DNA from: Leuctra nigra
Lineage: Eukaryota; Arthropoda; Insecta; Plecoptera; Leuctridae
DNA: 64,000 nucleotides
Direction: 5' to 3'
Assembly: GCA_934045905.1 (NCBI GenBank)
Contig: OW203767.1
Span: forward strand, 29,324,520 to 29,388,519
The notes under the pieces were generated by a model. That model ran no database searches. It had not been told where the DNA came from and was given only the letters and a program-made list of their open reading frames with translations. A program made the position numbers and the translations under genes. Positions 11,886-21,640 of the stretch are shown here, piece by piece (within the stretch, counting starts at the first letter, position 1; each line of letters begins with the position of its first letter).

Positions 11886-12326
11886 ATACCGGATGGCGCA
11901 AAAAAATCACCCTGATTGAGAGGTCACTATATCGAAACTATCATAGATAGGATTCTGAAATTTGTACACATACTAGAAAACATACCAAAATTTAATATGT
12001 GCAAGTTTCAAAAACAAAACTATTGTAGGAAAAAAGTTACAGCTGTTCAAATTTGGTTGTTAAAAAATTGATTATACGGAGCTCAAATAGCGCGCGTCGA
12101 GAAAACTTCCAATGGCCGGTACGATGTTTCTTCAAAACTATACGTATGATATCAAGCTGAAAATTTTAAATTATATTGAAAATAGATTAAGATCGATTGT
12201 GTGAAAATTTCAATCAATATCAATATATGGAACGAAATTATTGAATCTTAAAGTTGAGCGTGAAAACAATTAATACTTAGTGAGAAAATGATCACCTTCA
12301 TACCGTGTGTAATATAAGTTTAGAAA
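11886..12326 (+). mobile_element. Half copy of the mariner-like MITE
   Basis: Starts TACCGGATGGCGCAAAAAAA and follows the left arm of the element at 6314 (CACCCTGATTGAGAGGTCAC, GGAGCTCAAATAGCGCGC), then stops matching near 12326 without the second terminus. Confidence 0.75.
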
Positions 12327-12477
12327 AACACTAGCAGTGAACCGTAAGCTTGACGCTTTATTATAGAGATGAATATGCGATTTGGATGCAATTGTCCAAA
12401 AAGAATCAAGACAATTTGCTGTCACTATTCCCATTTCTAATGTCACACTATTAATTAAACCCGTTTTCCATGGTCGC

Positions 12478-13233
12478 GTTTTTTCGCCGCAGCGCGATGT
12501 TTTGCCGCCGAGTTGGTCTCTCAGCCAATCAGCGCTCGAATCGCAGCAACGCGTGACGTCACGCGAATCGCCGCTGAAAGTTGATCCAACTTCAATAACC
12601 AACGCGACGAGTTTTTGACGCTGCGTTGTGCGCGTGCGCGGTTGCCGTTGAACCACCGCGGCACTAAGAGGGTAGTTGGTCGGAACTTTACTGGGTAGTA
12701 AAGTTTAGTTGGGTAGTAACTTTACAAAAGTAACTATAGTTACCTGTAACTATAGTGTCTTTCTGGGTAACTTTTGGGTTAACTAGTTACTTATCATCCA
12801 CAGTAACTTCGTGAGTAACTAAGTTATAATTACTAGAGTTAGAGTAACTTGTAACTTAATTTTCGTTACTTTTAAAGTTACTTTTGGGTGAAATATTAAT
12901 TTGACCAATATAATATTTTGGTGGAATTTCAGTCTTCAAACTCCCTATCTTTCTCTTGAGAGAAGATCCAAACTCAAGATTTATTTTAATTAACATTTCT
13001 ATTAGGCGCATAATATTGAAAATTTGAAAAGTAACTTTAAAGTATCTTAAAAATAAAAGTAACTAACACTGTTTGGTAACTACTTAGTTCTTTTCAAATC
13101 AAGTAATTATCAGTAACTTCTTTCCTTTTGAGATCAGGTAACTTACAGAGTAGCTGGTTCCTTTTTACAAGTAACTTACCCAACTCCATGGTCGGAAATA
13201 CCATGGCGCGGCGGCGAAACATCGCGATCATGG
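12478..13233. mobile_element. GC-rich TIR element containing a nested hAT-like repeat
   Basis: Imperfect inverted ends: CCATGGTCGCGTTTTTTCGC on the left and GCGGCGAAACATCGCGATCA on the right. Between about 12703 and 13185 lies a second element with ends AGTTGGGTAGTAACTT and AAGTAACTTACCCAACT whose interior is made of AGTAACTT/AAGTTACT words. That arrangement matches the hAT-type MITEs at 5011, 18751 and 20468, but I found no clear 8-bp duplication here. The outer part contains TGACGTCA at 12556. Confidence 0.6.
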
Positions 13234-13372
13234 AAGAAGGGCTTTAAGAGGCTAACGGAAGCGAACGGGAATCGCAGCATTCGTCAGAGCGTTTTTTGGA
13301 AATTTTGTCTTCCCACTTAATAATTTTAAAAAAATCAAATAGTAACGACCCATATCAGCCTAATAGACTAAA

Positions 13373-14313
13373 CTAGGAATCGCTCTGTGTATAACTTGTT
13401 GATGAGCGAGCACCGACACGCGCAACATCGCCAATCGAGCACGATCCATTCAATCAAAGATAACTAACTATACATCAGTACTGATTTTCATCGATTTTCA
13501 ACTCGAAAGTTGATTTTCAACTTTCCAAAAACATTCTGGAAAAAATTAATAACAGATCAATCTACCATGAATTTGATAGGTAGTACTTCTCCCTCAAAAT
13601 CTGTGTGAATAGATATTCAAAACACTTAAAATAGAAATGAGTCTGTAAATTCTTGACCGATTGGGCTAGAAATTTGTTAAATATGAGATGTGCAACGCGA
13701 CATTGTGGTATCTAGTCGTAACTTTGCTTCTAACATAACTGTGAAACACGATCCATAATCAAAACAAAATAATACCTATGTAGGTGTAAATACTTACACA
13801 CAATAAACATCCCTTATGAATTGCAATATAACCCACACTTGCCCTCTCAATCAACAAGAATATGCTTTTTATGGAAGCTCAGAATAGACTATAGACTTTT
13901 TTTACATAAATAAAACAATCCAGAAAGCAGTGGAATTTCCCGATACCCATAAATTCTGAGAGTTCAAACATTGAAAAATGTCAATAAGATGCATAAGTTA
14001 TATAATGATTGGGCTGAAAACTTGTAAAATAGGAGAAAATGGTAGTCTGAATGTCCATGCAAAATGTGAACTTAATCGGAACATTTTGATTTTCGACAAA
14101 TCAGGAGGTATTCTAATTTTTTAACCAATCGGAGGGCAGCTCTTAAAAGCTATACATGATTAAGTTAGAATGATTTTTTTATGTGTGAAAAATTTCAGCT
14201 CGATCGGAAGAAAATTGTGGCCTGTGCCGTCGGTCCAATTAACACAAAAACACAAAAAAAACAGAGAAAGTGTCCATAAGTGCAGAATGAAGACGCTCGC
14301 TACGCTCGCTCAA
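13373..14313 (-). mobile_element. Helitron/Helentron-like element (copy H2)
   Basis: Complete copy of about 940 bp on the minus strand: start TTGAGCGAGCGTAGCGAGCG, internal CGATCGAGCTGAAATTTTTC, end GAGCGATTCCTAG then T. It corresponds over its whole length to 59365-60264 on the other strand. Confidence 0.7.
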
Positions 14314-14315
14314 TA

Positions 14316-14508
14316 ATGCCGCACACTGGAGTTCGTTATGACCTCTGCCCTCTGGTACGACCTCAAAGAGTTAAATACGATATTTTTTTGTAAAAATATA
14401 TAAAATAATCGTATGTAACACTTTGAGGTAGTAAAAATATCTAAAATAATCGTATTTAACACTTCGAGGTCGCACCAGAGGTCATAATGAACTCCAGTGT
14501 GCGGCATT
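14316..14508. mobile_element. Short foldback MITE
   Basis: Near-perfect inverted ends AATGCCGCACACTGGAGTTC and GAACTCCAGTGTGCGGCATT, continuing inward with GACCTCTG/CAGAGGTC. The interior is an AT-rich repeat with two copies of AAAATAATCGTAT. Confidence 0.8.
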
Positions 14509-14659
14509 GTTTAGTCTATTAGGCTGTTATGGGTCGTTACTATCTGATTTTTTTAAATTATTTAGTGGGAAGAAAAAATTTCAAAAAAACGCTCTGACAA
14601 ACCATGCGATTCTCGTTCGCTTCCGTTTGCCTTAAGATTATTGTTAATGTATTTTCCAG

Positions 14660-14821
14660 GCGACTTATCTCGTCTCCGGAGTCTCCATAAAGGCGGACAA
14701 AGTCAACTCCGAGTATCTCGACCCGTCATTGACCAACTTCTCTGTGGTTCCAAAAGCAGGCGAACAGAGTGGCTTCGAAATCACATTTGTGTACCTCAAG
14801 GATCTGCCTGAGGACACTGAG
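14660..14821 (+). CDS. DUF1091 (ML-like) secreted protein, exon 2
   Basis: 54 codons in phase 0 between acceptor TTTTCCAG|GCG and donor GAG|GTACAT. They encode residues 31-84, from ATYLVSGVSIKADKV to FVYLKDLPEDTE. The frame is fixed because it joins exon 1 and exon 3 in phase 0, and it is the only one with the alternating polar/hydrophobic pattern of a beta-sandwich. DUF1091 proteins share this first block of strands before the first conserved cysteine. The acceptor lies immediately after a transposon arm (14641). Confidence 0.85.
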
Positions 14822-15107
14822 GTACATGATGACGTCATGAAGTGGGAAGGGAACATTTCGTTCGCACTTTATGTTTGATGTACAAGCGAATTACGCGATT
14901 ACGCGAATCTCGTTTGCCTTCGTACGAGTTTGCTTATACGTATTTCAAAAGGAAATTTAGACCATTTCTATTCCATTAGGAAATACATTTTGGCATACTG
15001 ACATTTTATTTAAAACTAATTCTTTGCCCTCGAATATTTTATATTTTATTGCAAGTTTTTGCAGATTTCTTTCTTGCAGTTGTAATGCCTTCAGCGATTG
15101 CTTAGAA
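14822..15107. other. Intron 2, unassigned part
   Basis: GTACAT donor side of the intron. The patch at 14883-14935 repeats words of the foldback arm (TCTCGTTTGCCTTCG). Nothing else is recognisable. Confidence 0.5.
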
Positions 15108-15581
15108 CAGGGGTCGGCAACCCGCGGCTTGATGGTTCTTAAATGGTCCTTGATAGTTAAAAAAAATACCTGGAATCGAAAATTTATAAAATTCGACAAA
15201 AAGCGCCCTTCGGGGCAACAATTAGAAGGTTATTAAATTGAGTTAACGTTATTTTAGAGTCCTAGAATCACTTTTAAGTGTTTAAAATCCTAAAAAACGC
15301 CCTGCGGGGCAACAATTGGAAAGGTTATTTGATTCAGTTTGTTAATTTTTAGAGTTGCAGAATCACTTTTAAATTCTTGAAATTCTGAAAAACGCCCTGC
15401 GGGGCAACAACTGGGGGACAACGACTGGGGGGCTTCGTCAAAATATCAAAATATACTGGTAATTAAATTTTTTATTTTCGGTGTATTATATTTGATTGCC
15501 TCTACTGCGGCTCCCATTATTATCTAATTTATGAATTTTCGGGAAATTGGCTCCTTCACCAAATAAGGTTGCCGACCCCTG
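15108..15581. mobile_element. hAT-type MITE with CAGGGGTCGGCAACC ends
   Basis: Inverted ends CAGGGGTCGGCAACC and GGTTGCCGACCCCTG are bounded by an exact 8-bp target duplication GCTTAGAA (15100-15107 and 15582-15589). The interior holds three diverged tandem units of about 110 bp, each with GCCCT(G/T)CGGGGCAACAA. The ends resemble widespread Charlie-like hAT families. No transposase. Confidence 0.92.
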
Positions 15582-15589
15582 GCTTAGAA

Positions 15590-16699
15590 GCTAGTAGGTA
15601 CATTTAGTTGTGCCTATATTGTTCAGTCAGTTAATGTGCCTCCTGCAACTGTGTTCCTAAATGTGCCACATCTGTCAGCAATGTGAACTGGTGCGGCTAG
15701 GTACTCAGTCGGGGACTCGGGTCGTAGATACGTGAGGCAGACAAAAGTCATACAAGTTATAACAATGAAGTGAGGACTGGTAGAAATAGGTGCATCAATA
15801 TACGTAAATACACATCTGAATAGGTAACAAAACCCACGTCTCGTGGTCTATTAACCCAGCCTCCACCGTACAATGAAATGGCGAACAGAATGTTAAGAAA
15901 CTAAAAGTGAAATTGTTTGTACATAAGAAAAGCAATGAGACATGGCTCTGAAGTGAGTGAAGTTACTAATTAAATTGAACAATGCAAGAACCAAGGATAG
16001 ATAATGAAATAATAAAGTGAGGCAAATTTAAGCCAGACTTACCGATCTCTTTCTTCTCGAGAAACTACACACTATGTCAAAATAGGCTAGTGGTGACCTT
16101 GTCGGGGTCAGCACACATTTAATCTAATATTCCTCATACTCTTTCTACAACATCGAACAGTACAAATAATAATACGTTCCTAACGCGACAGAAAATAATA
16201 CATAAGGTTAGAATTTGATTTGACAAGCCAAAAGAGAAAACGTGCTACAATCGGAGTCGTCCAGACAGTTTGGACGGACTAACTAGGGCCGGATCAGGAC
16301 GCCTAGCACAAAGAACCACCAGGGCACGTACTCACGTATATTTCACCAACATCATGCAAAGGCTGCCTAAAGAGACATACCTAAGCTCTGCACAGGATTA
16401 AGGAAGGAAACACTGTAGAAATAAACTATGCAAACTCCTACGACAGTAGAAGAAAAGCCAGAGGGGCACGAGGTCAACGTTAAATTTTACAAATACCCCG
16501 AGTATAATGTGCCGTGGTAGATCCTCTGTGTCCGTCCTCCCTGCTGGTCAACTCCGAAAGAGGTCGAGATAGGGACCTCGATTTACCAGCAAGACAATAA
16601 CAAATACGTCACCATGGAACATTCTACCCCTGCGGCGATTCCGCCCCCTCATCTGAACAGCAATAACAGGAGTCAGAGCGGCCGTGAGCGACCTTGAAC
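15590..16699. other. Intron 2, unassigned sequence
   Basis: More GC-rich than its surroundings from about 16200 to 16699, possibly a decayed element that hosts the TRIM at 16700. I see no open frame with family similarity. Confidence 0.4.
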
Positions 16700-17797
16700 T
16701 GTTATGTCTAGGGGACTACAACAATACTTAAATTAAACACAAATATATTTCAACACGTTTATTGATTAAATACACAAAAATACAATGAGCTCGCATCGGG
16801 GCAACCTCCCGCGATGCTCGCTTGTATCGGACTGGCGAAACCCTTCTTTTCTTCTCTCTAGCATCCAGCCAGCCAAACGACCGGAGGCCCACCTGCCCTG
16901 ACATTGCTGACAATTACTGCCGCTTGGCAGATCACACTCTTGGCCAAAGTTACATCATTTACTCAGGGAGAACATCAACTGATCTAACTCTACACCATCT
17001 TCACACTTTAACAATTGCGCCTACATTCATACATGATACAACAAAAGTAACTATCACACACTCAAACACTCGTTAGGGTGGCTATCCTAACATTCTCCCC
17101 CCCCCCCCCCCCCCCTTAAACGCGGCGTTGCGACCTAGCGACGCTGCGTACATGGCGCCCGGCGTCGCGGCATCCGTGCGTCCTGGCGCCGCTGAGTACT
17201 TGGGACCTGGCGGCGCTGCGTACTTGGGCCCCGAAGCGGCGTCCGTGCCACCCGGCGTCGCGGCGTTCATGCTTCCTGGCGACGCTGCGTACTTGGGCCC
17301 CGAAGCCATTTGTTCCCCGAAGATCCATTTCACGATGACAGAACAAACACTTGCACCAATGATAAAAACACGATAAAAAAATTATTTTGGACGAGCCCCC
17401 AATTGTTATGTCTAGGGGACTACAACAATACTTAAATTAAACACAAATATATTTCAACACGTTTATTGATTAAGATACAAAAATGCAATGAGCTAGCATC
17501 GGGGCAACCGCCCTCGATGCTCGCTTGTATCGGACTGGCGAAACCCTTCTTTGCTTCTCTCTTGCATCCAATCAGCCAAACGACCGGAGGCCCACCTGCC
17601 CTGACATTGCTGACAATTTCTGCCGCTTGGCAAATCACAATCTTGGCCAAAGTTACATTCTTTACTCAGGGGGAACATCAACTAATCTAACTCTACACCA
17701 TATTCACACTTTAACAATTACGCCTACATTCTTACATGATACAACAATAGTAACTATCACACACTCATATACACTCGTTAGGGTGGCTATCCTAACA
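16700..17797 (-). mobile_element. TRIM (miniature LTR retrotransposon) on the minus strand
   Basis: Two direct repeats of about 393 bp (16700-17092 and 17404-17797) start TGTTATGTCTAGGGG and end GGTGGCTATCCTAACA, with GAAC flanking on both sides as a probable 4-bp target duplication. Read on the minus strand, the 5' LTR is followed after 2 nt by TGGGGGCTCGTCC (17401-17389), which matches a tRNA-Pro primer-binding site, and a purine run (17115-17093) precedes the 3' LTR. The internal part is only 311 bp, so no gag or pol fits. It carries a small sense frame with repeated GPKYAA peptides that ends inside the LTR at 17082. Confidence 0.9.
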
Positions 17798-17930
17798 GAA
17801 CTATCGATGATTTCGATCGAGATAGCGATCTCTCGGCGTACCGAGTAACAATTACAAACATGATGAGCTCATGATAACGACTGGCGTGAAAAAACAAACT
17901 TTACAAAATACTGTATTTCCTGATGTCCAG

Positions 17931-18086
17931 GTAATTGTTAAGGACTTTGACAAGGCCCCGAATGGAAACTATACAGAGAGTTTCAATGACGGCCCATTCC
18001 ATTACTGCCAATTCCTGAAGGAGAGCGAAGTCGTCATGCAGAGCTTTCTCAAGGCGTCTAACTTCACTGATTGTCCACCGAAGAAG
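17931..18086 (+). CDS. DUF1091 (ML-like) secreted protein, exon 3
   Basis: 52 codons in phase 0 from acceptor GATGTCCAG|GTA to donor AAG|GTGAGT. They encode residues 85-136 and include the family-typical first cysteine block GPFHYCQFLK and the second, SNFTDCPPKK. In the DUF1091 family these two cysteines and the following G-Y form the recognisable signature, and a disulfide between them is likely. Asn-X-Thr sequons at NYT and NFT suggest glycosylation of a secreted protein. Confidence 0.87.
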
Positions 18087-18750
18087 GTGAGTTAGAAGAA
18101 TATACCATCTCAGCAGAGAAAGATAAAAGTGAAATACATGTTTGTATGAAAATATTATTGAGCTCCTCTCCTGAAATTTTAAATAATATGAGGATATCTA
18201 AAACTCGTGATATCTAAAACTTAAATTATTTAATGCAATCTAAACATTCAAAACAAAAAAACTAAATTCCATTTTTAGGAATATTCCTAATTGTGTCATT
18301 ATTGAATAAGATATCGCCAATAAGTCAGTCAACCTCGAAGAACATTTAAATTGACACAATTGAGTATTGCTCCGTCATCAAGTTCTCTCAAATTCAATGA
18401 AAATCACCTCAAACAGTAGTATTGGAAAATATGTTTCTATGTAAAACTATGCAACAGTCCCAGTAACACTCAAATCACTTCCAAAATTGTTTGAGATGAA
18501 TTGAGGTGTTTTTCCTTGATTTTTAATAAATTTTGATGACTGCGCGACACTCAATTGTGTCAAATAAAATGTTCTTCGAGGTTGACTTGCTTATTCGGCG
18601 ATATCTTATACAAAAATGACACAATTATGCTAAAATTTGGTATATAATGCTTTAAAATTGTCACACAAATGAACTATGTGCTCTAGAAACTCACATCTCT
18701 ACTATAACCCGTTTGTCCTAAGTCCCCCCTCCTAAACCATACCTCGCCTC
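18087..18750. other. Intron 3, unassigned part with an internal inverted repeat
   Basis: The stretch at about 18300-18610 holds inverted similar segments (AAGATATCGCC and GGCGATATCTTA; TCAACCTCGAAGAACATTT and AATGTTCTTCGAGGTTGAC), so a foldback element lies in the intron. No gene. Confidence 0.55.
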
Positions 18751-19366
18751 CAGGGATGGGCAAGATACTTAAAAAAAGTATCTTAGATACAAGATACAAG
18801 ATACTTGATTATTTGCTCTCAAGATACAAGATACAAGATACTTTCATTTAAGAGTTTCTTAAGATACAAGATACTATAGTATCTTGAAGATACTTAAGAT
18901 ACAAGATACTTCAAAACAAAAGGAAAATTAAGAGTCGGGAAAAAAATATGAGTCAATTCATAATTTTTTAAACTCTTTTCGGTGATAACATAGTCATACC
19001 AATTATTTATTTTTAACTACCAAAGAAACAAATACAAATTAAAGAACTTCTTCAGAAAGTCCACAGGAGATTGAGATCTCAGGGTATGCTTGCCCAGACA
19101 CCTAATGTGCCGTTCTCAGAAAATCGTCTATAATGGAGTTTCAGGTATTTGTTTGCAAAAATATTGGGAATATTTTGACAATTTTTAGTTTAAAAGTATC
19201 TTAAGTATCTTGGAAAAATAAGATACTCAAGATACTTTTAAAATGTATCTTAGATACTATCATAAGATACTTTACTAAAAAGTATCTAAGATACAGATAC
19301 TAAGATACTATTGTATCTCAAGATACGTATCTAAGATACTTGTATCTTAGATACTGCCCATCCCTG
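18751..19366. mobile_element. hAT-type MITE with AAGATACTT interior
   Basis: The ends CAGGGATGGGCAAGATAC and GATACTGCCCATCCCTG are inverted, and the 8-bp target duplication CTCGCCTC is exact (18743-18750 and 19367-19374). The flanks of the interior are dense arrays of AAGATAC/GTATCTT in both orientations around an AT-rich core. It sits in intron 3, ending 34 bp before the exon 4 acceptor. Confidence 0.94.
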
Positions 19367-19400
19367 CTCGCCTCATGTTTCAAGTCTCTACATGTTTCAG

Positions 19401-19556
19401 GGCACTTACGTCGTGTCCAAGTGGGTTCTGGACGAGAGTAAGTTTCCTAGAGAGATTCCCATTGGATGGAGAGCCAGAGCTGAGTTTACATTCCAACATA
19501 ACAACACAGTGATCCTGCAGTTTGAATATGTCGTCGAGGTCATCAAACCTGCTTGA
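19401..19556 (+). CDS. DUF1091 (ML-like) secreted protein, exon 4 and stop
   Basis: 51 codons plus TGA in phase 0 after acceptor CATGTTTCAG. They encode residues 137-187 from GTYVVSKWVLDESKF through PREIPIGWRARAEFTF to the C-terminus VVEVIKPA. The G-Y...P..IP.G pattern after the CP of exon 3 is the DUF1091 signature. The total of 187 residues fits the family's usual length. An AATAAA lies 80 bp after the stop. Confidence 0.87.
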   Translation, partial: GTYVVSKWVLDESKFPREIPIGWRARAEFTFQHNNTVILQFEYVVEVIKPA

Positions 19557-19635
19557 TCAGACGGCCATCTTGAATCACGTCACACTTGAGTTGTGATGTC
19601 GCACCTTAATGAAGACTCTGTTCAAATAATCTGCA

Positions 19636-19641
19636 AATAAA
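19636..19641 (+). terminator. Poly(A) signal of the DUF1091 gene
   Basis: AATAAA 80 bp downstream of the stop. A second AAATAAATTG lies near 19659. Confidence 0.75.
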
Positions 19642-19902
19642 CATTCATGATTGTATCTTCAAATAAATTGCAATTATTTAAAATGTAATCACTGTGTCTG
19701 AAAATCATATTCAGCTCCTTTTACTGAGATTCCTACTTTACAAAACCAACTTTCAGTTTAATGTAAACCAATAAAAACACAATCTTGTAAAAATACAGCC
19801 AAGCATCTCTCTCCACAGTTAAATGGTATTAGATCTAAAATGAGGGCCATAAGCAAATATTGTAATATTTTACCACCAATATTTCGTGAAATTATTTCGC
19901 CA

Positions 19903-20293
19903 GTTAAGACGGCTGGGTAGTGAGTTTGACCTTGAAGAGTTTTTAATCGATTTTTATCAATATCTTTTTCCAGTGTAATTGTTAACAAAATAGGGCTATG
20001 GACGTGAATTCAGAACAGTACAATGAAAATAATTTCATAGCTTGGAATAAGTTATCAGTTTTATTTTGTCCAGCAGGCGTTTAGAACCCGAAAATGTAGT
20101 AATTTTCGGGTTCTAAACGCCTGCTGGACAAAATAAATCTAATAACTTATTCCAAGCTATGAAATTATTTTCATTGAACTGTTCTGAATTTACGTTCATA
20201 GCCTTATTTTGTTAACAATTACATTGGTAAAAGATATTGATAAAAATCGATTAAAAAACTCTTCAAGGTCAAACTCACTACCCAGCCGTCTTA
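19903..20293. repeat. Long inverted repeat, arms about 190 bp, 7-nt loop
   Basis: Left arm from GACGGCTGGGTAGTGAGTTT to CCCGAAAAT, right arm from ATTTTCGGG to AAACTCACTACCCAGCCGTC, with few mismatches and a centre at 20098. Transcripts would fold into a long hairpin. Related single-arm sequence occurs at about 32262-32350. Confidence 0.9.
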
Positions 20294-20467
20294 AGCCGCC
20301 AAGCGGTAACATTTGTACCTGAATCGGTATGAAATTTATCTCTACATGACAAATATAGACTAATAAACGAAAGTTTAAATAAAATAAGTCATGTACAGTG
20401 GTGGAAGAATGTAGGTATAGCCTTCAAGATATCGTGATGCAACTTGGCAGTTCATTGGGGTTTGTTG

Positions 20468-21263
20468 TAGGGATGGAGCGAACTTGGATTTTGATATCGA
20501 CTATCGATATCATTTATATTGATATATATCGATATATCGATACTTCGATATATCGATACTTCGATATATCGATACTTCGATATATCGATACTTCGATATA
20601 TCGATACTTCGATATATCGATACTTCGATATATCGATATATTGTAATATTGAAATATCGGAATATCGAAATATCGATATATTGAAATATCGAAGTATCGA
20701 TATATCGATATATCGATATATTGAAATATCGAAATATCGAAATATTGATATGGAAATAATATTTAGATGTATAGGTATGGAAATATTGATATATCGTATG
20801 AATGTATTAAATTGCTCCTAAAACTGCTAGGAATTTCAAAAGAAAATGTAAAAAGAAATAACACAGCCGTTCCAAAATATAGGGTCACCGTCCAGATAAG
20901 AAAGAAAATGTGAATAATCTGAGAAATTGTCCATAAATCTTGTAAACGCTGCACTGAGTGCAAATATGAATTATTTTGCCATAGTAGGTATAAACTTCAA
21001 TTAAGAAGATAATTGTATCATGCCGTAAGGCTTTAATATATCGATATTTCAATATATCGATATTTTAATATTTCGATATTTCAATATATCGATATTTCGA
21101 TATTTCAATATTTCAATATATTGATATTTCAATATTTCAATATATCGATATATCGATATTTCGATATTTCAATATATCGATATTCAATATATTCAGGTAT
21201 CGATACTGTGATATTTTTTTGATATCGATATATATCGATATAACGATATTTTCTCCATCCCTA
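20468..21263. mobile_element. hAT-type MITE with (ATCGATAT)n interior
   Basis: Ends TAGGGATGGAG and CTCCATCCCTA with exact 8-bp target duplication GTTTGTTG (20460-20467 and 21264-21271). Both flanks of the interior are near-satellite arrays of ATCGATAT/TTCGATAT words (20498-20755 and 21035-21245), and the centre (20760-21030) is unique AT-rich DNA. Open frames across the array are artefacts of the repeat. Confidence 0.93.
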
Positions 21264-21439
21264 GTTTGTTGGGTTGCATTCGCAAGGGGTAAATCTCCCC
21301 AACCCCCTTCTCCACGGGAATCTCGACGTTGAAGTTGATAGACTGGTCTGAGTTGTTTTGGTTCCCTAATTAATTGTTATTGTCAATGACACAACTTATC
21401 AATAATTTACATCTCTGTGATCCTCAGACATTATACAAT

Positions 21440-21640
21440 CTCAGAAAAAACACTCCGTGTAAAAAAGGCAGCCAAGTCTATTTACTTTAAAAAAATCAAC
21501 ACCGAAAAGGAGTGATATCAAAAAAGGAGCCAAGTCAATGACATTTCCAAATATTTAATCGTATCTTTGAAATAAAAGTATAAACACCGAGAAATACTTT
21601 ACAAAAGGACTTGGCGCATCGTTTTTTTAAAGACATGTTT
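21440..21640. mobile_element. Half of a foldback module
   Basis: CAGAAAAAACACTCCGTGTA, CAGCCAAGTC, TGATATCAAAAAAGGAGCC and CTTGGCGCATCG in left-arm order. No right arm follows. Confidence 0.75.

Larger units (their letters stand above)
13241..14641. mobile_element. Large foldback element split by a Helentron-like insertion
   Basis: Arms of about 130 bp: the left arm (13241-13372) holds AACGGAAGCGAACGGGAATC, CAGAGCGTTTTTT and AACGACCCATATCAGCC; the right arm (14510-14641) holds their reverse complements (AGGCTGTTATGGGTCGTT, AAAACGCTCTGACAAACC, GATTCTCGTTCGCTTCCGTT). Between the arms sit a Helentron-like copy (13373-14313) and a small MITE (14316-14508). The right arm ends about 18 bp before the acceptor of DUF1091 exon 2. 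Confidence 0.75.

Noticed and set aside
17128..17376. Plus-strand Gly/Ala/Pro-rich frame in the TRIM
   Set aside because: It is antisense to the element as oriented by its primer-binding site and polypurine tract; the GC-rich repeat is open on both strands.
20398..20821. Ile/Tyr/Arg/Asp-rich open frames
   Set aside because: Translation of the ATCGATAT word array inside a hAT-type MITE.
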